From assembly GCF_012927355.1 (NCBI RefSeq), contig NZ_JABBGK010000003.1, forward strand, positions 310,001-374,000: a stretch of 64,000 nucleotides of DNA, given 5' to 3'. The position numbers and the translations under genes are program-made. Position 1 is the stretch's first letter; every line of letters starts with the position of its first letter. Positions 43,501 to 51,346 of this stretch are shown here, piece by piece. The DNA is from Rhizobium terricola. Its GTDB lineage: Bacteria > Pseudomonadota > Alphaproteobacteria > Rhizobiales > Rhizobiaceae. Under the pieces are notes generated by a model. That model was given only the letters and a program-made list of their open reading frames with translations, did not search any database and was not told the origin of the DNA.

Positions 43501-43618
43501 CGACGCAAAGTCGCAGCCCGCGCGCTTCGAGGCTAAGCCGCCGCGCAAGGAGAAGCCGGTCGATCCGGATTCGCCCTTCGCCAAGCTCGCTGCGCTCAAG
43601 GAACAGATGAAGAAGTGA
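40571..43618 (+). CDS. Suv3-like DEAD/H superfamily RNA helicase
   Basis: 1015 aa, related to mitochondrial SUV3. Walker A GPTNTGKT (~18-25), DEIQ box (~97-100), SAT motif (GSATM) and the arginine-finger motif QVAGRAGR are all visible. An E/A-rich acidic linker (~825-890) leads to an R/G/D-rich basic tail (~890-1000) that probably binds RNA or partners, followed by a conserved-looking end (DPDSPFAKLAALKEQMK). TTG 40571 follows GGAGCGG; ATG 40586 is the alternative. It probably unwinds structured RNA, as in a degradosome. The S4 protein gene starts one base after its stop. Confidence 0.9.
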   Translation: MNSQPMILSGRGVTAVLGPTNTGKTHFAIERMVAHGSGIIGLPLRLLAREVYQRVVERVGASQVALVTGEEKIAPAGARFSVCTVEAMPRETKAAFVAIDEIQLAGDLERGHIFTDRLLHLRGRDETLLLGSATMKPILQQVLPGITIVERPRLSQLFYAGQKKITRLPQRTAIVAFSADEVYAIAELIRRQRGGAAVVLGALSPRTRNAQVGLYQAGDVEYLVATDAIGMGLNLDVDHVAFAQDRKFDGYQFRNLNPGELGQVAGRAGRHLKDGTFGVTGRVDPFDNELVERLESHQFDTVKVLQWRTAKFDFSSIGALQRSLEAAPRVEGLTRALPAIDQQALDFLARYPEVTDLANTPERVEKLWEACALPDYRRITPAQHADLIQSLFFDLVRHGAVNEDFMAEQVRRADRTDGEIDTLSARIAQIRTWTYVSNRPGWLADPTHWQEKTREIEDRLSDALHDRLTKRFVDRRTSVLMKRLRENAMLEAEISVNGDVFVEGHPMGQLAGFRFTPISGTEGPDAKAVEAAAHKALALEFEARAARLHASGNNDLAISADGLVRWLGDPVARLTGSDHMLHPRVILLADEQLTGNARDHVVARIERFVNHHISTVLKPLDDLSRAEDLQGLAKGLAFQLVENLGVLFRRDVSDDVKSLDQDARASMRRYGVRFGAYHIFMPALLKPAPAELITLLWALKNDGLDKAGYGDLIPVLAAGRTSVVTDAGYERMFYKLAGFRFLGKRAVRIDILERLADLIRPLLQWKPGATTRPDGAYDGRRFTTTTAMLSILGATPDDMEEILKGLGYRADSVTAEEAEAFLASQTASSVVPGEEKPDEDADAAAEHADVDAGTEEATEAAQPVVEAVADAAAVEAASAEEAAVPAEPKPVLLWRPGGRSDNQRGARPAGDRQRHGGNRGPNRGATEGQAEGRRDERRRDGEGGKGRDRDSGRGGFGQKGDRQERGDRKDRGPRPDRDAKSQPARFEAKPPRKEKPVDPDSPFAKLAALKEQMKK

Positions 43619-43619
43619 G

Positions 43620-44033
43620 ATGGACGGGAAGAAGCCACAAAGCGGTTCGCGCCAGCGTATCGACAAGTGGCTCTTCTTCGCGCGCATCCTGAAAACGCGC
43701 ACGCTGGCCCAGGAACGCGTTTCCGCCGGTCACGTGCGGGTCAACGGCCAAGTTGTCCGCCAACCCAGCCATCTTGTCGGTCCAGGCGACCGTCTGGAGG
43801 TCGCCCTTGAGCGGCGTGACCTCATTCTCGTGGTCACAAATGCCGGCGAGCGGCGCGGGCCGTATGAAGAGGCGCGGCTCCTCTATGAAGACCTGACGCC
43901 TCCGCCGAGCGAGGCGGAGCGCTTCGGACCTCTCGAGCAGGCGACGCGCCTGCCCGGTGCGGGGAGGCCGACGAAGAAGGAGCGTCGTGCCATTGATCGC
44001 CTCCAGCCCGGCGAACCATGGTCGGACGATTAG
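43620..44033 (+). CDS. S4-domain RNA-binding protein (HslR-like)
   Basis: 137 aa. The N-terminal S4 fold (RIDKWLFFARILKTRTLAQERVSAGHVRVNG, residues 9-39) matches Hsp15/HslR, which rescues stalled 50S-tRNA complexes. A basic C-terminal tail follows (GRPTKKERRAIDR). Coupled to the helicase gene, which suggests a shared RNA-related role. Confidence 0.9.
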   Translation: MDGKKPQSGSRQRIDKWLFFARILKTRTLAQERVSAGHVRVNGQVVRQPSHLVGPGDRLEVALERRDLILVVTNAGERRGPYEEARLLYEDLTPPPSEAERFGPLEQATRLPGAGRPTKKERRAIDRLQPGEPWSDD

Positions 44034-44227
44034 AAAAACTCTCGGCATTCTCGGCTATTTTCAGGATCGTTTATCCTTGCTATAGGCCGGATAACACAGT
44101 AGCTGACGTCCCTGTCCAGCCGCACCTCGCGTCGGTCCATCAATCACTCGGTTTGTGGTCCTGACCATTCGCCCGCGAGGCAGGCTCGAACGTCGCCTGC
44201 GCCGAAACGAGATCCTGGAGTGCCCGC

Positions 44228-44566
44228 ATGACTTATATAGTCACCGACAACTGTATCCGCTGCAAGTACACCGATTGCGTCGAGGTCTGCCCGGTCGATT
44301 GTTTCTACGAAGGCGAGAATTTCCTCGTCATCCATCCCGACGAATGCATCGATTGTGGCGTCTGCGAACCGGAATGTCCGGCCGAGGCGATCAAGCCGGA
44401 TACTGAGCCGGGCCTCGACAAATGGCTGCAGATCAATACAGAATATGCGAAGATCTGGCCGAACATCACGGTCAAGCGGGATCCGCTGCCGGAAGCCAAG
44501 GAAATGGACGGCGTCGAAGGCAAGTACGAATTGTACTTTTCCACGAAGCCGGGTTCCGGCGATTGA
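44228..44566 (+). CDS. fdxA: Seven-iron ferredoxin FdxA
   Basis: 112 aa. Two cluster motifs: C9-x2-C12-x4-C17-x3-C21-P with C25 nearby, and C40-x2-C43-x2-C46-x3-C50-P, as in [3Fe-4S][4Fe-4S] ferredoxins II. The C-terminal extension (~60 residues, [19 protein letters not shown]) is typical of alphaproteobacterial FdxA. Electron-carrier partner unknown. GGAG precedes the ATG. Confidence 0.95.
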   Translation: MTYIVTDNCIRCKYTDCVEVCPVDCFYEGENFLVIHPDECIDCGVCEPECPAEAIKPDTEPGLDKWLQINTEYAKIWPNITVKRDPLPEAKEMDGVEGKYELYFSTKPGSGD

Positions 44567-44954
44567 GCGTCATCGGGCTGCCGCGGCGTGGCCGCGGCCA
44601 CCGTCTGGCCTGAATCATCTCGAATCACGCCTCATTGGGGCGTGACAAGCCCCTTTGTGGCGCCGCAGCAGTAAAATATTGATTTCCTCAGATTTTTGTG
44701 ATAGGGTCACAAGACTGTTCCACTTCGCGGCATTTGGTGTGCCCTGAACCATCACGAAAGCAAACTCATCGTTCAACGCTGTTACCGTGGCACTGCGACT
44801 TCGTCTGTCGCGTTGCTGTTGCGACGATAGGGATGTTTTGCGTGGCGGGCCGGACCAGCATGGAGTGACCCGACGGTTTCCCCCGTCTCATCCGGGCCTG
44901 ACCGACCCGGCACCGGCGTGATGCCGGGAGCATAACAGGGAGTTTTTGAAACGA
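44567..44954 (+). other. Long leader/intergenic region upstream of the CarD-family gene
   Basis: 388 bases. After fdxA comes a GC hairpin (CCGCGG arms, 44581-44597) without a T-run. Downstream are a weak promoter-like pair (TTGATT 44679-44684, N17, TAGGGT 44702-44707), a 17-bp palindrome over its -10, and a structured GC-rich leader with the hairpin CCGGCA/TGCCGG ahead of the ribosome site. No gene seen. Confidence 0.45.
44696..44712. promoter_or_regulatory. Palindrome TTGTGA-N5-TCACAA upstream of the CarD-family gene
   Basis: Perfect 6-bp arms. It resembles a CRP/FNR-family site but with five rather than six central bases, and it overlaps the -10 of the only promoter-like pair here, suggesting repression. 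Confidence 0.4.
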
Positions 44955-45524
44955 ATGACGACCCAGCAGAAAAAATCCCCGACGCGCCAGGGCTTCAAGA
45001 CCGGCGAGTCGATCGTTTACCCGGCACATGGTGTCGGTATCATCACGGCAATCGAAGAGCAAGAAGTCGCCGGCATGAAGCTCGAGCTTTTCGTGATCGA
45101 CTTCGAGAAGGACAAGATGCGTCTCAAGGTGCCGGTCGGCAAGGCCGTCAGCATCGGCATGCGCAAGCTCTCCGAAACGGATTTCGTCGAACGCGCCCTC
45201 AAGGTCGTCCAGGGCAAGGCACGCGTGAAGCGCACCATGTGGTCGCGCCGTGCGCAGGAGTATGATGCGAAGATCAATTCCGGCGATCTGATCTCGATCG
45301 CGGAAGTCGTTCGCGACCTGTATCGTGCAGAAAACCAGCCTGAGCAGTCCTATTCCGAGCGTCAGCTTTATGAAGCCGCCCTCGATCGCATGGCGCGCGA
45401 AATCGCTGCCGTGAACAAGATGTCCGAAACCGAGGCTGTTCGCCTGGTGGAGGTCAATCTGGCCAAGGGCCCGAAGCGCGGCAAGGGCATCGAGGAAGAC
45501 GACACCCAGGAAGAGGCCGCGTAA
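44955..45524 (+). CDS. carD: CarD/CdnL-family RNA polymerase-binding regulator
   Basis: 189 aa from ATG 44955. The N-terminal Tudor-like RNA polymerase-interacting domain (FKTGESIVYPAHGVGIITAIEEQEVAGM) and the helical DNA-contacting C-domain (MWSRRAQEYDAKINSGDLISIAEVVRDLYR) are complete. CarD proteins stabilise open complexes at rRNA and many other promoters. A TTG at 44946 has AGGGAG at better spacing than the ATG, so the protein may be three residues longer. Confidence 0.93.
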   Translation: MTTQQKKSPTRQGFKTGESIVYPAHGVGIITAIEEQEVAGMKLELFVIDFEKDKMRLKVPVGKAVSIGMRKLSETDFVERALKVVQGKARVKRTMWSRRAQEYDAKINSGDLISIAEVVRDLYRAENQPEQSYSERQLYEAALDRMAREIAAVNKMSETEAVRLVEVNLAKGPKRGKGIEEDDTQEEAA

Positions 45525-45551
45525 GCGTCCTTCCGCATTGGTGGTTCTTAG

Positions 45552-45584
45552 AAAGCCTCCGGTCGAAAGATCGGGGGCTTTTTT
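45552..45584 (+). terminator. Terminator of the CarD-family gene
   Basis: 13-bp stem with wobble pairs (45552-45564 with 45569-45581) around a GAAA loop, followed by a T-run. Confidence 0.85.
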
Positions 45585-45779
45585 CATGATTGGACGGCGG
45601 ATGGCGAACCGCTATGCGGGGCATGCGGTGGTTCCGCCACGATCGAGTTCTTCGAGACGCCTTTCGCGGCTGAGTACTCCATTTGGTGAAAATTCTACCT
45701 CTGGATGTTGCGTGTTGTTTCGTGCTACAAAACTTATAGGGGAATTATTTTAAATCCGGTTGTGTTGGGGAATACGGAT

Positions 45780-46946
45780 TTGAAACGCTTTGTCACCGTC
45801 GCCTTGTGCATTTTTGTCGTTGGTTGCAAGGCGGTTCCTGGAGCAGGTCCCCTCGCGTCAGATATCAATGACCGGGCCGGCAGGCCGGCGGAGGAGGCCG
45901 AGCGCGGCCATCGAACGGTCTTCGAGATTGTCGACGTCGATGCGAAGACGGCGCGAACCGTCTCCGATTTTTCGATCGGCATGCTCCAGCGGCGTTTCGG
46001 CATCGGCGGTGCGGTTCGTAGTGCCGTGATCGGGATCGGCGACCGGCTCGTCGTGACGATCTTCGAGGCGGGATCGGACGGGCTCTTCTCGACGCAGGAT
46101 TCCAAAAAGACCGAGATCGAGGTGACGGTTCAGCCGGATGGCAAGGCCGCGGTCCCTTATGTGGGGCAGGTCCGCTTCGCCGGCCGAACACTCGAACAGG
46201 CTCGGCAGGCCATACTGGCCGAGCTGGTGAACAAGGCGGTCGAGCCGGACGTCATCGTCAGCAGCGCGGCAACATCATCACGGAACGTCACGGTGTCGGG
46301 TGCAGTCGGCAAACCTTCGATGGTTTCGCTCGGCCTCTCCGGTGAAACGATCATGGAAGTGATCGCCATGGCCGGCGGCCCGACGAAGGCACCCTATGAA
46401 TCCTATGTCACGCTGGCCCGTGGTCGCAGAACCGGCACCGTCCTTTTGCAGTCGATCGTCGAGAACCCGTCGGAAAATATCCATGTCGAGCCGAAGGACC
46501 AGGTCTTCGTCACCCATGATCCGCGGACTTTCACCGCCCTCGGCGAGGTGTGGAAGAACGACCGGATCCCCTTTGGTTCGAACGACGTCAACCTCCTGGA
46601 GGCGATCGCGCTGGCGGGCGGCGGGGCGGATGAGCGGATCGATGCGCGGGGCTATTTCGTCTTCCGCTACGAGGAGCCGGAGATCGTCGCGGACCTGTTG
46701 ACGCCGGAACGTTTCCACGAACTCCAGGCGAACGGCCTCAGGCCAGACAAGGACGGCCGTTACCCGATCGTCTACCGGTTCGACATGTCGGCCGCCGACA
46801 GCCTCATCACGGGGCAACGCTTTCCGATCAAGAACCGCGACGTGGTTTATGCGTCGCGCCATCCGGCGGTCGATATCGCGAAGTTTGTCCGGCTGGTGGC
46901 CGCACCCCTCCACGCGGCCCGGGCAACGCAGCAACTGATCGACTGA
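45780..46946 (+). CDS. Polysaccharide export lipoprotein (Wza/KpsD-like)
   Basis: 388 aa from TTG 45780, preceded by TTGGGGA and giving a proper lipoprotein signal (LKRFVTVALCIFVVGC, lipobox VVGC). A Poly_export domain follows (IGIGDRLVVTIFEA, near residues 80-170), then SLBB domains (VTVSGAVGKPSMVSLG and a second near 290). Such proteins form the outer-membrane channel for capsule or exopolysaccharide. No other polysaccharide genes are adjacent. The upstream 200 bases are AT-rich compared with the window. Confidence 0.87.
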   Translation: MKRFVTVALCIFVVGCKAVPGAGPLASDINDRAGRPAEEAERGHRTVFEIVDVDAKTARTVSDFSIGMLQRRFGIGGAVRSAVIGIGDRLVVTIFEAGSDGLFSTQDSKKTEIEVTVQPDGKAAVPYVGQVRFAGRTLEQARQAILAELVNKAVEPDVIVSSAATSSRNVTVSGAVGKPSMVSLGLSGETIMEVIAMAGGPTKAPYESYVTLARGRRTGTVLLQSIVENPSENIHVEPKDQVFVTHDPRTFTALGEVWKNDRIPFGSNDVNLLEAIALAGGGADERIDARGYFVFRYEEPEIVADLLTPERFHELQANGLRPDKDGRYPIVYRFDMSAADSLITGQRFPIKNRDVVYASRHPAVDIAKFVRLVAAPLHAARATQQLID

Positions 46947-46994
46947 GGCGGCGCCGGCGGCGCCGCGAAGCCGCGAGGCGACAGAAAGGTTTCA

Positions 46995-47022
46995 ACAAAA
47001 AACCCGCCGTCTCCGGCGGGTT
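46995..47022. terminator. Bidirectional terminator between export gene and BI-1 gene
   Basis: AACCCGCCG (47001-47009) pairs with CGGCGGGTT (47014-47022), loop TCTC, A-run on the left; strongest in the minus direction. Confidence 0.8.
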
Positions 47023-47074
47023 CTTCGTTTCGCGAAGAAGGCGAATGACCGTCTTCGCGATGGTCTGGATCCTG

Positions 47075-47818
47075 TTAGTCGCGGTTTCCGAGGAAGCGCA
47101 GGAGGAACAGGAAGAGGTTGATGAAGTCGAGGTAGAGCTGCAGGGCGCCCATGATGGCCTTGCGGCCGGCGACGTCTGCGCCATCGGCTTCGTAGTAGGA
47201 TTCCTTGATGTTCTGCGTGTCATAGGCGGTCAGGCCGGCGAACAGCAGGACGCCGATGACGGAAATTGCGAATTCAAGCGCGGACGACGCCAGGAAGATG
47301 TTGACGAGCGAGGCGATGATCAGGCCGAAGAGGCCCATGATCAGGAACGAACCCATCGCCGACAGGTCACGCTTCGTGGTGTAGCCGTAGAGCGAAAGGG
47401 CACCGAACGACGCTGCCGTCACGAAGAAGGTCTGGACGATGCTCGCGCCCGTATAGACCATGAAGATGGACGAAAGCGACAGGCCCATCAGCGCGGCATA
47501 GACCCAGAAGGTCGTTTGCGCGGCAGAGACGCTCATCGAGTGAATCCGGAAGCTCATGAAGAACACCAAGGCGACCGGAGCGAAGATGACAACCCACTTC
47601 AGCGGGCTCAGATAGATCGCCTGGCCGAATGCCGTCAGCTGACCGTCGCTGATCGCCATCTGTGCGGTGACGAACGCGGCAATACCGGTGATCGCCAAGC
47701 CGAGCGCCATCAGGTTGTAAACCTTCAGCATATAGGCGCGCAGGCCTTCATCGATCATCGTCGCCGACTGGGCGTTACCCTGGCCCATGCGACTCTGGTA
47801 GTTGCGAAGTTCAGACAT
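47075..47818 (-). CDS. Bax inhibitor-1/YccA-family membrane protein (YbhL-like)
   Basis: 247 aa with seven membrane segments. Family features include TAYDTQNIKESY (conserved aspartate near the last helices) and ALQLYLDFINLFLFLLRF at the C-terminus. Such proteins are pH-sensitive calcium leak channels or modulators of membrane protease FtsH. It has a long 5' leader with the properties of the Rhizobiales ybhL RNA element. Confidence 0.93.
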   Translation of the reverse strand: MSELRNYQSRMGQGNAQSATMIDEGLRAYMLKVYNLMALGLAITGIAAFVTAQMAISDGQLTAFGQAIYLSPLKWVVIFAPVALVFFMSFRIHSMSVSAAQTTFWVYAALMGLSLSSIFMVYTGASIVQTFFVTAASFGALSLYGYTTKRDLSAMGSFLIMGLFGLIIASLVNIFLASSALEFAISVIGVLLFAGLTAYDTQNIKESYYEADGADVAGRKAIMGALQLYLDFINLFLFLLRFLGNRD

Positions 47819-47960
47819 TGTTTCCTCTTTTCAAGCTCCGGAATGGTTACGGTGTCGGGTTTCATACCCAGGCGCCGCTGCGGAGCTCCAGCATGCCTTG
47901 CTCCAATATGAGGTTTCCGGGCCTGCGGGACAAGACCTGCACACCTCAAAATGCCGTTAT
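47819..47960 (-). ncRNA. Candidate ybhL leader RNA element
   Basis: An RNA motif is known upstream of ybhL (BI-1 family) genes in Rhizobiales. The leader here contains, on the minus strand, hairpins formed by GGGT/ACCC (47855-47870) and by the GGAGC/GCTCC arms around 47880-47915, in the right place before the ribosome site. I assign it by gene context and structure, not by a covariance-model match; the boundaries are approximate. Confidence 0.45.
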
Positions 47961-48009
47961 CACGGCCGGCGGGCCGATGCCCGGCGTTGGTGGATCGTTG
48001 CCGGTGCCG

Positions 48010-50556
48010 TCAGAGCTCGCGAAGGACGGGGGCAGCCTTCTGTCCAAGGATGCGCCAGGTACCCGTCAAGCCGATGCCGATGGTCGTGACGAGGGCGATC
48101 GCGATGGTGGCGATCGCGACGTCGGGCAGGAAGCTGGAGGGAAGCCGCATGATCTGGCTCAGCACGTACCAGGCGACGGCGCCGCCGGCCAGCAAGGCAA
48201 AGCAGGCGGTCGCGGCGCCGAGCAGGAAGTACTCATAGGTGAAGGCGCGGATCAGCATCGAGCGTGTCGCACCCAGCGTCTTCAGGACCACCGCGTCATG
48301 CGTGCGGGCGCGATTGCCGGCCGCCAGCGCGCCAGAGAGGACGAGTATGGAGGCGATCAGGGCTATGGCGGCGGCGGCGCGGATGGCGGTCGCCAGCTGA
48401 CCGACGAGCCGGTCCACCACGTCAAGCGCATCCTTGACGCGCACACTGGTGATCGTCGGAAAGGCCTGGGTGAGGGCCCTGAGGACAGCCGCTTCGTCCG
48501 CGCCGGTCGCTTTGGGGTCGGTGAGGGTCGCGAGCCAGGCATGGGGTGCGCCGGCAAAAGTGTTCGGCGAGAAGACCATGACGAAGTTGATCGAAAGGCT
48601 CTCCCACTCGACCTTGCGGAAATTGGCGATCTTCGCGGTGATGTTGCGTCCGAGCACGTTGACGGTGACCGTGTCGCCGATCTTGAGGCCGAGTTCGCGG
48701 GCTTCTTCCGACGAGAAGGAAACAAGCGGTTCGCCGGCATAACCGGGCTCCCACCACTTGCCTTCGACGATCGAGGCATTCTCCGGCACGTTTTCGGAAT
48801 AGGTGATGCCGCGGTCGCCGCGCAGCACCCAGCGGCCTTCGGGCGGGACGTCCATCTTGGTCACGTCGTTGCCGTTGAAGGCCAGGATCCGGCCGCGCAG
48901 CATGGGAACTTCAACGAGGCTGCCCTCCGGCGCCTTGTCCTTTACAACGGCGCGGAAGCCGTCGATCTCCGCCTTCTGGATATCGATGAAGAAGAAGTTG
49001 GGTGCGCGCTCGGGCAGGTTGCCGGTGAGTTCGCGCCGGAGATTTCCGTCAATCAGGGCGAGGGCGACCAATAGGCTGAGGCCAAGCCCCAGCGACAGGG
49101 TGACGGCCGGCGTCAGGGCGCCTGGACGGTGGATGTTGCCGATCGCCAGTCTGAGAGCCGCCGATGGCGGGTGCGGCACGCGTCGTGCCACGTAGGCAAT
49201 CAGCATCGCGACCAGGCGCAGGAGCAGGAAGCCTGCAGCCATCGCCACCAGGAAGATGGTCGCGATTCGGCGCTCCTCGGCGGTGACGATGGCAAGAGCG
49301 GCGAGGGCAGATAGCGCAATCGCGGTCGCGGCGACATAGGGCCAGGCGGGCAGGCCGCGCGGCTCGAAACCCTGTTCGCGAAAGAGGGCTGTTGCCGGAA
49401 CCTGGCGTGAATGACCGAGCGGCAGGATGGCGAAGGCAAGCGTCACCAGCATGCCGAAGACGGCGGCCAGCAGCAGGGCTCCGGGATAAAGCGTCGGTTC
49501 GGTCGAGATCGGCAGGAAGCCGGCCAAGTAATAGGCGGCGACCAGCGGTGCGATCGCGCCGAGCACGAGGCCCGCGACGATGCCGATCGAGGCGACGATG
49601 GCGATCTGGAAAAGATAAACCATGACCACGACGGAGGCCGGGGCGCCGAGGCATTTCAGGGTGGCGATCACCGTGCGCTTCGAATCGAGAAAGGCGCGCA
49701 CCGCGTTGGCAACGCCCACGCCGCCGACGACGAGGGCCGTCAGTCCGACAAGCGTCAGGAACTGGGAGAAGCGTTCGATGTTCTCGGTGAGCGAAGGAGC
49801 CGCACGATCGCTCGTGCGGATCGACCATCCGGCATTCGGCAACTCGTTCTGCGCCCTCTGCCGGATCGCCTCGGCCGTGGGCGCGGGGTCGGCAAGGCGG
49901 ATCTTGTAGGCATGTTCGACTAGGCTGCCGGTGTCGACAAGGCCGCTCGCCTTCAGTGCGTCTCGGCTCGTCAGGAGGCGCGGGGCAAAGCCGAAGCCGT
50001 CGGAAATCGCGTCCGGCTCGTTGACGATCGTGCCGGTGATGATGAAGCGTGCCTTGCCGATCAGGATCTCGCCACCGACAGCCAGGCCGAGGCGTTCGAG
50101 CAGGAGCGGCGCGGCGATCGCGCCATAACGGGGGCCGTCCGGTGCGACGAGGTCGACGAGCGGCCGGTCCGGTTCCGCCTTGAACGTTCCGTAGAGCGGG
50201 TAGGCGCCGTCTACGGCCTTCACCTCGACCAATGACTGGTCCGCCCCGTCGGGAAGACGCGCCATCGAGCGGAGCACGGTGGAGGCCGAGACCTTTCCGA
50301 GCCCCTCAAGGAAGCTTAGCTCGGCCGGTCCCGCCTCGCGATTGGTGAGTTCGAAGCGCACGTCACCGGCCAGCAGGGTGCGGCCCTCCGAGGCGATCGA
50401 GCCGGTGATCGCGGTCGCGACCGAGTTCACCGCGGCGATGGCCGCCGTGCCGAGCGCAATGCAGGCGAGGAAGATGTAGAAGCCCTTGAGGCCGCCGCGC
50501 AGTTCGCGAAGGGCAATGCGAAAGGCGATCGACAGTCGGGTGGGAAGGGTTCTCAT
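48010..50556 (-). CDS. FtsX-like ABC transporter permease (YbbP-like)
   Basis: 848 aa with the YbbP layout: an N-terminal helix (residues ~22-45), a large periplasmic MacB-like domain, a first FtsX three-helix unit (~265-390), more helices, a second extracytoplasmic domain and a C-terminal FtsX unit (~720-848). It is four bases overlapping with the ATPase gene upstream. This type of ABC system moves or extracts envelope molecules rather than nutrients. Neighbouring divergent tesA is the same arrangement as in E. coli ybbAP-tesA. Confidence 0.9.
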   Translation of the reverse strand: MRTLPTRLSIAFRIALRELRGGLKGFYIFLACIALGTAAIAAVNSVATAITGSIASEGRTLLAGDVRFELTNREAGPAELSFLEGLGKVSASTVLRSMARLPDGADQSLVEVKAVDGAYPLYGTFKAEPDRPLVDLVAPDGPRYGAIAAPLLLERLGLAVGGEILIGKARFIITGTIVNEPDAISDGFGFAPRLLTSRDALKASGLVDTGSLVEHAYKIRLADPAPTAEAIRQRAQNELPNAGWSIRTSDRAAPSLTENIERFSQFLTLVGLTALVVGGVGVANAVRAFLDSKRTVIATLKCLGAPASVVVMVYLFQIAIVASIGIVAGLVLGAIAPLVAAYYLAGFLPISTEPTLYPGALLLAAVFGMLVTLAFAILPLGHSRQVPATALFREQGFEPRGLPAWPYVAATAIALSALAALAIVTAEERRIATIFLVAMAAGFLLLRLVAMLIAYVARRVPHPPSAALRLAIGNIHRPGALTPAVTLSLGLGLSLLVALALIDGNLRRELTGNLPERAPNFFFIDIQKAEIDGFRAVVKDKAPEGSLVEVPMLRGRILAFNGNDVTKMDVPPEGRWVLRGDRGITYSENVPENASIVEGKWWEPGYAGEPLVSFSSEEARELGLKIGDTVTVNVLGRNITAKIANFRKVEWESLSINFVMVFSPNTFAGAPHAWLATLTDPKATGADEAAVLRALTQAFPTITSVRVKDALDVVDRLVGQLATAIRAAAAIALIASILVLSGALAAGNRARTHDAVVLKTLGATRSMLIRAFTYEYFLLGAATACFALLAGGAVAWYVLSQIMRLPSSFLPDVAIATIAIALVTTIGIGLTGTWRILGQKAAPVLREL

Positions 50557-51266
50557 GCCGGCTGGTTTTCCGGATGGCGCGCGCTCGCGGTGGCGTCTGC
50601 GGCGATCCGGCCGGAGGCGACGCGCACCTGGCGCGAGCAGCGGGAGGCGAGTGCCAAATCATGAGTGACCAGCACCAGCGTCATGCCGCGTTCTGCCTGC
50701 TGGGCGAACAGCAGATCGGCGATCTGCCGCCCGGTCTCGCTGTCGAGGTTGCCGGTCGGCTCGTCCGCGATCAGCACGGCCGGCGACGGGGCGAGGGCGC
50801 GGGCGATCGCGACGCGCTGCTGTTCACCGCCCGAAAGCTGGCCGGGATAGTGGCGCAGGCGCTCGCCGAGCCCCACCGCTTCAAGTTCTTTGCGGGCGAT
50901 GTCGAAGGGGTTGCGGACATTGGCCAGTTCGAGCGGAATCGCGACGTTTTCCAGCGCCGTCATGTTGGCAATCAGGTGGAAGGACTGGAAGACGATGCCG
51001 ATGTTCTTGCCGCGGAAATCGGCGAGCGCGTCTTCGCCGAGCCGGTGCAACGGGGCGCCGTTGACATGGATTTCGCCACTGTCGAGCCTTTCCAGTCCGG
51101 CAAGCACCATCAGCAGCGTCGATTTGCCCGAACCGGAGGGACCGACGATGCCCACCGCCTCGCCCTGGGCAATTTCCAGGTCGATGTCCTTCAGCACGTG
51201 GACGGATGCGGCCGCATTGCCGAGCGTCAGATCGGCCCTCTTCAGTTCGATGATGGTTTTTCTCAC
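50553..51266 (-). CDS. ABC transporter ATP-binding protein (YbbA-like)
   Basis: 237 aa from GTG 51266 (GAGGG upstream; the longer frame lacks a ribosome site). LolD/MacB-type ATPase: Walker [11 protein letters not shown]-loop [16 protein letters not shown], signature [15 protein letters not shown] and Walker [13 protein letters not shown]. Partner of the FtsX-like permease (ATGA overlap). Confidence 0.92.
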   Translation of the reverse strand: MRKTIIELKRADLTLGNAAASVHVLKDIDLEIAQGEAVGIVGPSGSGKSTLLMVLAGLERLDSGEIHVNGAPLHRLGEDALADFRGKNIGIVFQSFHLIANMTALENVAIPLELANVRNPFDIARKELEAVGLGERLRHYPGQLSGGEQQRVAIARALAPSPAVLIADEPTGNLDSETGRQIADLLFAQQAERGMTLVLVTHDLALASRCSRQVRVASGRIAADATASARHPENQPA

Positions 51267-51346
51267 GCGCCCTCGCCCTATATAGATACGCGAAGAAACC
51301 TTCACGCGCCGCGACTTGCGGCACCCGCCAATTTAGGAAAGGCCCC

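Noticed and set aside
44581..44597. GC hairpin after fdxA as terminator
   Set aside because: The stem is strong but there is no T-run, so I mention it only in the leader description.
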